A stretch of 64,000 nt of DNA from Halocaridina rubra (lineage: Eukaryota; Arthropoda; Malacostraca; Decapoda; Atyidae): assembly GCA_037179515.1 (NCBI GenBank), contig JAXCGZ010013635.1, positions 1 through 64,000 of the forward strand. Direction: 5' to 3'. Shown piece by piece: positions 33,938-46,244 of this stretch. How positions within the stretch are numbered: position 1 is the stretch's first letter; every line of letters starts with the position of its first letter. Under the pieces are notes generated by a model. The model was not told the DNA's origin and searched no databases. It saw nothing but the letters and a program-made list of their open reading frames with translations. A program made the position numbers and the translations under genes.

Positions 33938-35118
33938 CATGTAATTTTTACCTAATTGTGTTGACGGGAAAGAGCCCAAAGCTCGTATCTTCCCGTCTCC
34001 TGATCGCTTCCATTTTATACTTAGTGATACTTATCATACCTGTCCTTAAAACTATTGAGATAGCATTAACTACCTCCTCGCTTAGCGAATTCCAATTATC
34101 AACTACTCTTACACTGAAAAAGTATTTCCTTACATCCTGCAAAGAAGTTTTCGTACAAAGCTTCAAACTATGACCTCTAGTTCAAGAGCCTGACATATCA
34201 AAATATGGACCCCTATCCACTCTATCATACCCATGAAGGAATTTAAAGACTGGCACCATATCCCCCTTCAATCTGCTAGCTTCGAATGATGGTAAGTCTA
34301 ATTCACTCAGCCTCTCATCATAACTGAGATTGCGTATTTCTGGCACCAGTTTCGTGGCATGTCTTTGAACTTTTTCAAGCTTAGCTATGTGCTTTTTCAA
34401 GTGTGGATTCCAAAAGGGGGCTGCATATTCAAGTTTTGGCCTCACATAGGTTACATAAATATTTCTGAACATTTCCTTGTCCATGTGCCTGAAGGATACC
34501 CTTACATTTGATAAGAATGTATATACTGCCCTTACTATGCCATTTATATGTATTTCTGGAGACAAATCTGCTAGTATGTTTACTCCTAGATCTCTCTCGT
34601 TTTCTGTCTCTTGAAGTTGTACTCCAGCCACCGAGTAGTCAAGCTTGGACCTTCTTGCACTTGTACCCATTCTCATTACCTAACATTTTGAAGTATTGAA
34701 TTTCATTAGCCACTTTTCTGACCACTCATGCAGACTATTTAGATCTTCCTGAAGTTCTCTACCATTGTTCTCGTGTCCTACTTTCTTCACAATATTTGCA
34801 TCATCTGCAAACATATTCATGAATGAATTTACTGACTCTGGTAGGTCATTTACATATACAAGGAACAAAAATGGCCCTAAAACAGAACCCTATGGAGCTC
34901 CACTACTAACTCTTCTCCATTCAGACACTGAGTGTCTTACTCTAACCCTCTGTTCCCTTCCTTCTAAGTAAGTTTTTATCTATTCCAAGACATTTCCACC
35001 TATTCTAGCCATTGCTTGCAGCTTCCTAATAAGTCTCCCATGTGGAACAGTGTCAAATGCTTTTTGGAAGTCTAAGAATATGCAATCTGCCCAGCCCTCA
35101 CTTTCCTGTAAGTTTCAC
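33938..35118 (-). pseudogene. CR1-like LINE copy A, 5'-truncated, with stop
   Basis: Minus-strand RT fragment: [17 protein letters not shown] at the catalytic site (34680-34868 frame), then 34182-34676 with the thumb/C-terminal part ([20 protein letters not shown]). A stop replaces a codon after NTSKC (about 34680), and a second break lies near 34180. The 3' end is TTACCTAATTG on the plus strand at 33938. The 5' truncation at about 35118 abuts (TTA)n. Confidence 0.85.
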
Positions 35119-35205
35119 ACTTGAGTTCACGTGTTTATTATTATTACTGTTAGTATTAATATTATTATTATTATCATTATTATTATTATTATTATTATTT
35201 TTATA

Positions 35206-35275
<70 letters not shown>
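35119..35275. repeat. (TTA)n microsatellite
   Basis: About 150 bp of TTA/ATT triplets with few changes. It provides the TA target for the Tigger end at 35276. Confidence 0.95.
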
Positions 35276-35276
<1 letters not shown>

Positions 35277-36430
35277 AGTAATTCCTCGCTATATTGAGAT
35301 TCACCTTCTGCGAATTCAATACATCACGGGTTTTTATGGCGAGCATATGTATTTTATATAGCAGATTTTCTGGGTATATCGCGGGAATCCACGATATGTG
35401 GAAATATTAAAATTTCCAGTATTCTTATTATTTTATTGATAAAAAAAAAGTATATCTTAGCCTAAGAATAATAAAACAGTAAAAACTTGTTAAAGAACGT
35501 AAATTTAAACATGTAACTCATAGTATTGCACCATATAAAATACGATACCAGCATCGGCGTCTTGGAAAACGCAAAGGGTCGCACCTATGTGAGATAGTAC
35601 ACGGGATGCTATTGGCTGATGGGTGGGAGACGACGAATCACAGAATTGTGTTCAGTATCCTGGGGTCCGATTGGATTTTTGATTGAAGCTTGACTCTTCC
35701 AGCCTCTTCCATTGTCTCGCCTCACCCATTCAGTTACTCACTTGTGTGCCGTTCGCATTGTGTCTCTTAATACGCTATGCTTGTGTTTTTTGTGAAACTT
35801 ATGCTTTATTTCAACCCCTGCAATGCCGCCCAAGCGTCCTTCATCTTCAAAGGTTTCTGGTAGTGAGCCAAAGTGGCAAAGGAAGATGTTCACCATAGCA
35901 GATAAGGTAAAATTGTTAGATATGCTGAAGGAAGGAAGAAGTTTCTCGGATGTCGGCCGCCATTTCGGCATCAACGACTCTACTGTTCGCTACATTGTAG
36001 GAGTGGAACGACGATATGGTTCGTTCGGTGCACTTCTGCAATATTATCGACGATCCCATGACTCCTTACAGCAACTCCCCATTACCATGTTCTTCTCTCG
36101 CAAAAAGCAGCCGTAAACCTGTCATTGGCTGTGCAGTATGTAAACATCATCATCACGTCATTCACAGTAAGCTTACCTATCACGTTCATAGAGCTTTACT
36201 CTTGTGTGCTGTTATTTATGGTAAACTTACCTGTCACACTCATATGAATTTACTCTTGCGCGCTGTTATTAGTAAAGCAAAGGGTGAGTTGTTAACAGTG
36301 CAGGGAGGGCTAAGAAAGGTAAAAATAATTGTAAAATACCTGTAATATATATGGTGCTGCTACTTCACAGATTTTCACCTATCGCAAGTGGTCCCGGAAC
36401 GTAACTCTTGTTATAATCGAGGGATTACTG
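35276..36430 (+). mobile_element. Mini-Tigger, 1155 bp, TA duplication
   Basis: Ends CAGTAATTCCTCG and CGAGGGATTACTG; TA at 35274-35275 and 36431-36432. It has a complete 5' flank, transposase start, a large internal deletion, transposase 3' end, and a 3' region with single minisatellite-like units. Compared with 7734-11987 it belongs to a different subfamily (CAGTAAT versus CAGTGTT ends). Confidence 0.85.
35823..36116 (+). CDS. 97-residue chimeric Tigger protein: DNA-binding HTH plus PIP box
   Basis: An uninterrupted ORF that starts at the conserved transposase ATG (MPPKRPSSSK). Residues about 22-58 keep the pipsqueak/CENP-B-type helix-turn-helix (ADKVKLLDMLKEG ... FGINDSTVRY). Residues 61-82 come from the C-terminal region read in another frame. 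The last 15 residues are back in the authentic frame with QLPITMFF (84-91), a QxxIxxFF PCNA-binding motif, and the basic end KKQP. There is no catalytic domain. Whether it is expressed is unknown. It could be a fortuitously open deletion product, or a titrating repressor of related transposases. Confidence 0.5.
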   Translation: MPPKRPSSSKVSGSEPKWQRKMFTIADKVKLLDMLKEGRSFSDVGRHFGINDSTVRYIVGVERRYGSFGALLQYYRRSHDSLQQLPITMFFSRKKQP

Positions 36431-36432
36431 TA

Positions 36433-36717
36433 TTATTATAATTATAGTGGTAGCCCCAGAAGCTACCACAGCGCCACAATGTTTTACCAATGCAGTGGAA
36501 TAGGATATGAGTTTTATGATATATGATACAGTGGGATAGGATAGGGGGGAAATTAGTGACGCGTCGAGTGAAGTCTCTTAGCCCTATCCTGGGTATCATC
36601 AGTAGAGAGGGGAATATAGGATGGGAAGGATTGGGAGCAAAAGCACGAAAATGAAATAAAGAATGAGAGACATATGAGAGGGGCAGACCCTAGTGCTGAG
36701 GTTTACATAATTTTTTA
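36433..36717. repeat. Dispersed repeat W, copy 1
   Basis: Contains CGCCACAATGTTTTACCAAT, GGGATAGGATAGGGGGG and GTGAAGTCTCTTAGCCCTAT. A diverged second copy lies at 36840-37130. Unknown class. Confidence 0.5.
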
Positions 36718-36838
36718 CCTAATTGTGTTTACGGGAAAGAGCCCAAAGCTCGTATCTTCCCGTCTCCTGATCGGTTCCATTTTATACTTAGTGATACTTA
36801 TCATACCTGTCCTTACAACTATGGATTGAGATAGCGTA
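36718..36838 (-). mobile_element. CR1-like LINE copy B, extreme 3' end only
   Basis: About 120 bp: TTTACCTAATTGTGTTTACG ... CTTACAACTATGGATTGAGA, identical in layout to the ends of copies C and E. A severe 5' truncation, placed between two copies of repeat W. Confidence 0.8.
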
Positions 36839-37747
<909 letters not shown>

Positions 37748-39226
37748 TACCTAATTGTGATTACCTAATTGTGTTTACGGGAAAGAGCCCAAAGCTCGTA
37801 TCTTCCCGTCTCCTGATCGGTTCCATTTTTAGACTTAGTGATACTTATCATACCTGTCCTTAAAACTATGGATTGAGGTAGCATTAACTACCTCCTCGCT
37901 TAGCGAATTCCAATTATCAACTACTCTTACACTGAAAAAGTATTTCCTTACATCCTGCAAACAAGTTTTCTTCCGAAGCTTCAAACTATGACCTCTAGTT
38001 CTAGAGCCAGCCATATCGAAATATCGATCCCTATCCACTCTATCATAACCGTGAAGGAATTTAAAGACTGTCACCATATCCCCCCTTACTCTTCTAGCTT
38101 CGAGTGATGGCAAGTCTAATTCCCTCAGCCTCTCATCATAACCGAGATTGCGTATTTCTGGCACCAGTTTCGTGGCATGTCTTTGAACTTTTTCAAGCTT
38201 AGCTATGTGCTTTTTCAAGTGCGGATTCCAAAAGGGGGCTGCATATTCGAGTTTTGGCCTCACATAGGTTACATAAATATTTCTGAACATTTCCTTGTCC
38301 ATGTGCCTGAAGGCTACCCTTACATTTGATAAGAATGCATATGCTGCCCTTACTACGCCATTTATATGTATTTCTGGAGACAAATCTGCCAATATGTTTA
38401 CTCCTAGATCTCTCTCATTTTCTGTCTCCTGAAGTTGTACTCCAGCCACCGAGTAGTCAAGCTTGGGCCTTCTTGCACTTGTACCCATTCTCATTACCTT
38501 ACATTTTGAGGTATTGAATTTCATTAGCCACTTTTCTGACCACTCATGCAGATTATTTAGATCCTCCTGAAGTTCTCTACCATTGTTCTCGTTTTTTACT
38601 TTCTTCACAATCTTTGCATCATCTGCAAACATATTAATGAATGAATTTACAGACTCTGGTAGGTCATTTACATATACAAGGAACAAAAGTGGCCCTAACA
38701 CTGAACCCTGTGGAACTCCACTACTAACTCTTCTCCATTCAGACACTGAGTGTCTTACTCTAACCCTCTGTTCCCTTCCTTCTAAGTAAGTTTTTATCCA
38801 TTCCAAGACATTTCCACCTATTCTAGCCATTGATTGCAGCTTCCTAATAAGTCTCCCATGTGGAACAGTGTCAAACGCTTTCTGGAAGTCTAGGAATATG
38901 CAATCTGCCCAGCCCTCTCTTTCCTGTAAGATTTGGCTTACCTCATCATAAAATTCTAATAAGTTTGTTACTGTTGATCTTCCTTCTCTGAAGCCATGTT
39001 GCCTCACTGACAAAAAGTTGAAGGATTCCAAGTGAAGAGAGATATGTTTCCTTAGTAGTTTCTCCATAACTTTGCAAATTATGCTGGTCAAGGAAACTGG
39101 TCTATAGTTCAGAGCCGTATCCCTCCTTCCCTTTTTGAAGATAGGTATCACATTTGCTTGTTTCCAGCATCTTGGAATCTCCCCCGACTCCAATGACTCC
39201 TTAAATATGATACTTAGTGCCACTGA
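37748..39226 (-). mobile_element. CR1-like LINE copy C, inserted in a (TATG)n array
   Basis: The 3' end (plus-strand ACCTAATTGTGATTACCTAA) is a tandem 14-bp repeat. The 5' truncation at about 39226 touches (TATG)n. The coding part is intact over its whole length. Confidence 0.9.
37835..39223 (-). CDS. CR1-like LINE reverse transcriptase, 462 codons open
   Basis: An open 5'-truncated RT. Motifs: [12 protein letters not shown] (25-35), NYRPVSLTS (39-47), [13 protein letters not shown], motif A LDFQKAFD (111-118), [15 protein letters not shown] (167-181), catalytic FADD (199-202), W..KWLMKFN, and a C-terminal part ([44 protein letters not shown]). The nominal first methionine is internal; the endonuclease and RT N-terminus are missing, so it is not autonomous. 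Near identity to copies A, D and E suggests recent family activity. The FADD RT and short-repeat 3' end fit the CR1/Jockey group. Confidence 0.85.
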   Translation of the reverse strand: MALSIIFKESLESGEIPRCWKQANVIPIFKKGRRDTALNYRPVSLTSIICKVMEKLLRKHISLHLESFNFLSVRQHGFREGRSTVTNLLEFYDEVSQILQEREGWADCIFLDFQKAFDTVPHGRLIRKLQSMARIGGNVLEWIKTYLEGREQRVRVRHSVSEWRRVSSGVPQGSVLGPLLFLVYVNDLPESVNSFINMFADDAKIVKKVKNENNGRELQEDLNNLHEWSEKWLMKFNTSKCKVMRMGTSARRPKLDYSVAGVQLQETENERDLGVNILADLSPEIHINGVVRAAYAFLSNVRVAFRHMDKEMFRNIYVTYVRPKLEYAAPFWNPHLKKHIAKLEKVQRHATKLVPEIRNLGYDERLRELDLPSLEARRVRGDMVTVFKFLHGYDRVDRDRYFDMAGSRTRGHSLKLRKKTCLQDVRKYFFSVRVVDNWNSLSEEVVNATSIHSFKDRYDKYH

Positions 39227-39285
39227 TATTGTGTATGTATGTATGTATGTATGTATGTATGTATGTATGTATGTATGTATGTATG

Positions 39286-39366
<81 letters not shown>
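39227..39366. repeat. (TATG)n then (TA)n array
   Basis: 39229-39290 (TATG)n, 39291-39366 (TA)n. Confidence 0.95.
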
Positions 39367-39368
<2 letters not shown>

Positions 39369-39598
39369 CTTGGCTGTTTCCCCCTTTAATTGGGGGGTAG
39401 CTGACATCAAAAAGGAAAACAATTTGGGGAGAAGTTATTCTCCCCTCTACTCCCCTCCTTCTTTGACGTCTCACAGGAGGTTGGTACAAGGGGGGGATTC
39501 CTAGTCCCCCCGCCCCGTCCTCTTTTAGTCGCCTTTTACGACACGCAGGGAATACGGTGAGGCTATTCTTTGATATTCTGCCCGCCCCACAGGGCACA

Positions 39599-39600
<2 letters not shown>
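39367..39600 (-). repeat. Module 1, second copy (GTCGTAAAAGGCGACTAA motif)
   Basis: Matches 6055-6295: starts CTTGGCTGTTTCCCCCTTTA, holds the motif at 39525-39542 (minus strand) and ends GGGCACAGGATATATA. G-rich/C-rich blocks (GGGGGGATTCCTAGTCCCCC) flank the motif. Confidence 0.75.
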
Positions 39601-41437
<1,837 letters not shown>

Positions 41438-41902
41438 AAGTGACCTGCTCAGGAAAGCCAACCCTGGAGCAGATTTCAAATAGGGCATGAGCGACTGCTT
41501 AAGTTGTGATAGAAGACAGTGGCACTGCATCTGGGTACCTTGTTGCCAGGTCAACATATACCAGGAGGAACTGTTTCCCCGTGGACGAAGCTGGATTAAT
41601 AGGACCTAATATGTCAATAGCGACCTTGGAAAATGGCTCCATTGAGAGCTTAGTTATCCCCATGGGAACTTTCGGTACCGGTGCCGTTGAGGTGGATTGA
41701 CAGACAGGGCAGGAGCCTACATATCTGTCTACATCGGCGTACATGTTTGGCCGTGCAAAAGCCTTCTGAAGGACGTGCCGAGTTTTTGCCTTTCCTCTGT
41801 GTACACTCAGAGGTAAATGGTGTGCCACATACATAGCCTGGCAGCGCAACGAAGCGGGCCCCACCAACTGTTTAAAGGTGTGGCCATCTTTAGTCACATG
41901 CG
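41438..41902 (-). pseudogene. Integrase fragment of the older Gmr1-like copy
   Basis: Minus strand: zinc-binding HHCC region (HHLPLSVHRG ... GSCPVCQ) and the first catalytic aspartate (VAIDILGPIN), up to GFPEQVTS, where it is cut. A stop lies in the TT-AVA stretch (about 41495). Its upstream continuation is at 52317-53220: the young copy 41903-52316 sits in between, with ATGCG on both sides. Confidence 0.85.
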
Positions 41903-43872
41903 TGTGACAGAGTGTTTCGCTCAATGTCAACAGAGGCTGTTAGATGCCTTATTAAATAAATTAGTAACATAACTGTTATTTTCTAACTAAAAAAATTAAT
42001 ACCCTTTAACATAACTGTTATTTTCTAACTAATAAAATAATTCCCACTTCTTGACTTTCGCAGATTATGATTATTTGCAACTTGTATTTTAGCTTATAGC
42101 TAAATGTAAATATAGCTTATTTACTCTTCTTGTACGTGTAGAAGCATAGCCCCAATATAAAGGCTGCTCCTATTTTTCCGTCTGCTACGAGCCAAGAAAA
42201 TTAAGAGAGATTAAATCCAGTAACCTAACTTTTCATTATTATTTCTCATTTTATTTTATTTGCTTCCACTTGTTGCACCTAAAGATACTGTCTCTCCCTT
42301 GCATCTCTGCTATAATTGCCTGCCAGGGACCACCACTAAAATAGTCCTTAAAATGATATCAGAGCCAATTACTGCTCTAGGAATGTCTCCTACAGATGAC
42401 GTCACGAGGAACAAGGAGACGCGCTCTTTTGGCGCCGAGACTGCCCAGAGGCAACATCTCGCCTGGGTAGTCTAAGTTTATTTAAAATCTTTTTACGTGG
42501 CATCTTCACAGGAATTCATCTAGCACAACAAGGAATTCATCTAGCACAACAAGGTGAGGGATAGTGTATGGTAAAGCTCGTGGGTCAAGCAAATTGGTTT
42601 ATTTTCGAGAATTAGTTCCATTCGTTACTGGATAAATCTTATGGATTTCTATTCTCAGATTCCATTCCCAGTCACACAAAATTTTGTAGATTACCACACT
42701 GGAATCTCACATGCCAAAGTTAATTCCTTAACCTGTAAATTACAGCTGATATATATTGCTGAGAAGTTTCTTTTCACTGAATGTGATAAACGAAAATCTC
42801 ATCCTCTGAAGACTGGTTATGAGCCCGTAAAAATCTATCTCTTTTCCTAATAAATTCTAATTTCATTTCACCCCTTTCTATCATCGTAAATAAAGTGTTT
42901 TACTTCAAAAACTCGTCAATAAAGCTATTCGCCAAAAAAACAAAATTGCAAATATTCAAAAGGTAATTTTTCCCAGTTGGCTATGCAAATATTTCTTGTT
43001 AACCACAATTTAATGAATGCATACCGTATTTATCTTGCTAATTCTTCATATGTTGGGGATAAAGTGTTTTGAGTTATAAGTTGCAAATACCTCAAAAGGT
43101 GGTTTTGCACCCTTTTTTTCATTGCAAAGTTCTTGATAACTAAAAGTGAATGAATACTGTATTTATCTTGTAGATTCTTCCTTTATCCTAAATAGAGTGT
43201 TTTACCATATTAATTGCATATCAGTAATAAGCATTGCAACTTTTGTGGTTGCCCACAATTTAAGGAATACATACAGTACTGTATTTGTCTTGCTTATTCT
43301 TCATTTATTGTGAATATATTATTTTCTTTAAAACCAGTAAAGAATTAATGTTTTGTATGCTATTATGGTAGCATAAATATTTCTGGATAGCTGTGAATAA
43401 CCTATATATATTCATCCAGTAGAATGACATTGGAAACTCATTATATGTATGCTCATGCTTTCAGTTTCCCATTATAAACAGTGTGTCATTTCTGTTTCTG
43501 AAATTTCAGTGTCCTGTATTCTACTCTGCCTGTGTGACAGAGGTAATCATCGAGTTGAGGCCAAAGTCTTGGCATACGTCCGTGGTGCCGGGAAACGAAC
43601 TCATACTCACCTCCTCCGGGATTCGAGGCAGCATTTCATAAAATTTAATTTGAGAAATTTAATTCAATTCTTTTAATGTCATTGCATTTCCAAAATTAAA
43701 AGAAAGTTGAATTCTGAGTTTCATTTAACCGACTAATGGTAATATAGATGGGGTGTTCAAGTACAAATATCTGTCCTGTCTGTTTGTGAGCTCTTAACCG
43801 AGCTCGGTACTTTGAGTCCCCTTAGTAAAACAGAATCTTAAAAAAAACACTCTAGCATCCTAAAACCCCACA
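41903..43872 (+). repeat. 5' LTR, 1970 bp
   Basis: TG...CA ends. A TATA box (TATAAA, 42156-42161, in CCCAATATAAAGGC) lies about 250 bp in. Three AATAAA polyadenylation signals lie at 42849, 42891 and 42918. That would give a U3 of about 280 bp and a long R/U5, if used. Short frames inside the LTR are conserved between copies only because the LTRs are. Confidence 0.9.
42156..42161 (+). promoter_or_regulatory. Predicted LTR TATA box
   Basis: TATAAA, repeated at 50599-50604 in the 3' LTR and, as CGATATAAAGGC, at about 60300-60311 in the third copy. Confidence 0.5.
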
Positions 43873-43876
43873 AGTT

Positions 43877-43894
43877 TGGTGCCCGAACAGGGAC
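43877..43894 (+). other. Primer binding site, tRNA-Lys type
   Basis: TGGTGCCCGAACAGGGAC, four bases after the LTR. It differs by one base from TGGCGCCCGAACAGGGAC, the site complementary to tRNA-Lys used by many retroelements. The exact 18-base version is present at 62696-62713. Confidence 0.85.
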
Positions 43895-45551
43895 CCGAAC
43901 AGACAGACTGATTTTATAAATTTATTTTTATTTTGCTTTTTAAGATTGCACATGAAACCCGATTACCATTGGCTCGATTATTGAAATGAATGAATCTTAG
44001 GCTGCACACAAAAATTTTCGCGCTAGAGACGTTGCGGATAAGAAATTTTTCTTTATTTTCAATATTGATTATGGTAACTAATATTTTCTTGTTTCCCATG
44101 TGGTAAACAATCTAACAGGAAATCTACATGAGATTATGTGGTAACAGACTTTAGAAATTTTGCATGACGAGAAGACGTGTTATATAAAATTTCATTTATT
44201 TGCGTGATAAGATTGAGTTTTAAAGCATTCGTGTTTTATATATCCGTTAAAGGGTGATACTTGTTAGGAATTGGGAGAAAGCATATTAAGTATGTTTGCT
44301 TATAATTGTGTTTTATATTCAAGCATTGACTGCTCATAGATTGGAAGAAAAACTTTGGTGTCATTTATCGAGCCTAGGCTAAGCCTTTCATGTGTTTGAG
44401 TTGTCACATGAAAATAAATTTTCTCATTACTAGTAGAAATGTGTAATCTGGCTGCCTAGTAAGCTGTTAGCTTATCGTTGGTGTATTTTGCATAGGATCT
44501 GTGCCCTTTTGGTAACACTCCAGAATTTTACTTACGACATTTTATTTGTGGGTACTGCCATATACGCGCTCATACGCAGGCACGACCGCTATACTGTACT
44601 TGTTCGTATTACTTACGACATTTTATTTGTGGGTACTGCCATATACGCGCTCATACGCAGGCACGACCGCGATACTGTACTTGTTCATATTACTTACGAC
44701 ATTTTATTTGTGGGTACTGCCATATATGCGCTCATACACAGGCACGACCACTATACTATACTTGATTGTACTCTCAGGCACTGGGTGCTAGTCGGTAAAA
44801 TTCGTTGTTACTCATTCCTTTCATTTGCACCATAACCGCAGGTACTGTCACATATTGCTGTTAAGCAGGCACGACTGCCATTCTGTATTGCCAGTGTTTC
44901 ATGCACTGTTTTGCAACATATTGTTGCTGTTGCACTTGATTGTGTTGCTCATTCCTTTCATTTGCACAATAACCGCAGGTACTGCCACATGTTGCTGTTA
45001 AGCAGGCACGACTGCCATTCTGTATTACCAGTGTTTCATACACTGTTTTGCAACATTTTGTTGCTGTTGCACTTGATTGTGTTGCTCATTCCTTTCATTT
45101 GCACAATAACCGCAGGTACTGCCACGTATTGCTGTTAAGCAGGCACGACTGCCATTCTGTATTACCAGTGTTTCATGCACTGTTTTGCAACATTTTGTTG
45201 CTGTTGCACTTGATTGTGTTGCTCATTCCTTTCATTTGCACAATAACCGCAGGTACTGCCATATATTGCTGTTAAGCAGGCACGACTGCCATTCTGTATT
45301 ACCAGTGTTTCATACACTGTTTTGCAACATTTTGCTGCTGTTGCACTTGATTGTATTTTGAGTCACTTTTATGGTGAGATTTTGAGATCACTTTTACGTT
45401 TAAGTTTGAACTGTGGTGTTGAATCTTTTTTTTTTTCTCTCTCCTTGGTGTTGTGTGGTTCTATCATTTTTTTTCTACTACTGTACTGTAGAGATTTTTT
45501 TTTTTTTGTGGTTGTTTTGGCACTTCGTTATTGACTGTTTAGGAAACAAAC
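43895..45551 (+). other. Long untranslated leader of the Gmr1-like element with two tandem repeats
   Basis: 1.66 kb between primer site and gag. An 81-bp unit (ACTTACGACATTTTATTTGT ...) starts at 44530, 44611 and 44692. A 137-bp unit (AACCGCAGGTACTGCC ...) recurs with its CCGCAGG at 44836, 44973, 45110 and 45247. The 81-bp unit keeps a 115-residue frame open (44488-44835), but its content looks fortuitous. In the old copy the 137-bp unit is repeated at 56050-56640, while the 81-bp unit is single. Confidence 0.8.
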
Positions 45552-46244
45552 ATGGAAACCATCAAAACATTCGATGAGGAGCGTTACCTAGACATGCTGA
45601 TTGCTAGGGGTGAGAGATATGGTTTTTCCCCCAGACAGAAGCTCTTCGAATGGGCTCATGAGAAGATGGTTGAACGCCGAGATATGCTGGAGAAGAGAGC
45701 AAGTGAGGAGGCACAAGCACAACGTAAGGAGGCACAAGCACAACGTAAGGAGGCACAAGCACAACATAAGGAGGCACAAGCACAACATAAACATGAGCTT
45801 GCGCTTGCTCGGCTTCGAGCGGGAATCCCAGACAGTAGTCCTTTATCCGGAAATAGAGATTACAGGAACGGGAAGCACAAGAGCCCCTCGCAGAACTTCA
45901 ATCGTCCAGCCCCTCCTCCTCACACTCTTAAGCCTTATTACGGCCATGCACCCACACTCAAGAAGGATGACCCGGTAAGACCTAAGCCTCAGCAGTTAAG
46001 AGGCAAAGGCCATTACTCTGCTCCACTTTCCCAGGGTTTTCAGCCAAACTCTAAGAGCCACCACGCTCCCTCACTCAGCGGCGGCCCCCATGGCTGTCTG
46101 GCCACTCACTCAGCCCATGTTGTGGAAACAGGGCCAGAAAGGGCCAATGAGGAAAATGCCGAGGAACCACCACACAAACTTGCCAATGTGGAATTCATCG
46201 AACATGATGATCTGGAAATGATCCCAAAATGCCAGAAACCATAA
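45552..46244 (+). CDS. gag: Short gag, 230 residues, no recognisable capsid or zinc knuckle
   Basis: N-terminal block (ERYGFSPRQKLFEWAHEKMV) and a charged helical segment with the heptad EAQAQRK repeated four times (about 53-80) look like the matrix-side start of gypsy-type gags. Such proteins normally continue into a capsid domain of about 200 residues and a CCHC knuckle. Here residue 90 leads instead into a Pro/Ser/His-rich linker (RPAPPPHTLKPYYGHAP) and an acidic tail. The older copy has the same layout, so the loss predates this insertion. The gene overlaps pol by 16 bp in the -1 frame. ATG at 45552 follows the leader directly and is conserved in the old copy. Confidence 0.8.
   Translation: METIKTFDEERYLDMLIARGERYGFSPRQKLFEWAHEKMVERRDMLEKRASEEAQAQRKEAQAQRKEAQAQHKEAQAQHKHELALARLRAGIPDSSPLSGNRDYRNGKHKSPSQNFNRPAPPPHTLKPYYGHAPTLKKDDPVRPKPQQLRGKGHYSAPLSQGFQPNSKSHHAPSLSGGPHGCLATHSAHVVETGPERANEENAEEPPHKLANVEFIEHDDLEMIPKCQKP
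46223..46229 (+). promoter_or_regulatory. Candidate -1 frameshift heptamer at the gag/pol overlap
   Basis: CCCAAAA in gag phase C-CCA-AAA fits the X-XXY-YYZ rule and lies upstream of the gag stop (46242). A -1 slip here enters pol exactly at its first codons. Downstream there is only a weak ACCA/TGGT hairpin. The older copy has one additional base just downstream (CCTAG versus CCAG), which puts gag and protease in one frame. Confidence 0.4.

Noticed and set aside
33938..34173. Plus-strand frames opposite the CR1-like copies (also 38326, 38583, 53802, 54059)
   Set aside because: Antisense shadows of the LINE reverse transcriptase, conserved only because the LINE copies are.
42260..42850. Small ORFs inside the LTRs (also 50703-51293, 60605-61130)
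   Set aside because: Conserved between copies together with non-coding LTR sequence; no protein motif, and they span the predicted promoter and polyadenylation region.
44488..44835. 115-residue ORF in the retrotransposon leader as an extra gene
   Set aside because: Open only because the 81-bp tandem unit is a multiple of three; absent in the older copy, which has a single unit.
44911..45275. His/Cys-rich 75-residue frames in the 137-bp repeats
   Set aside because: The unit length is not a multiple of three and each frame ends within the next unit; non-coding leader.
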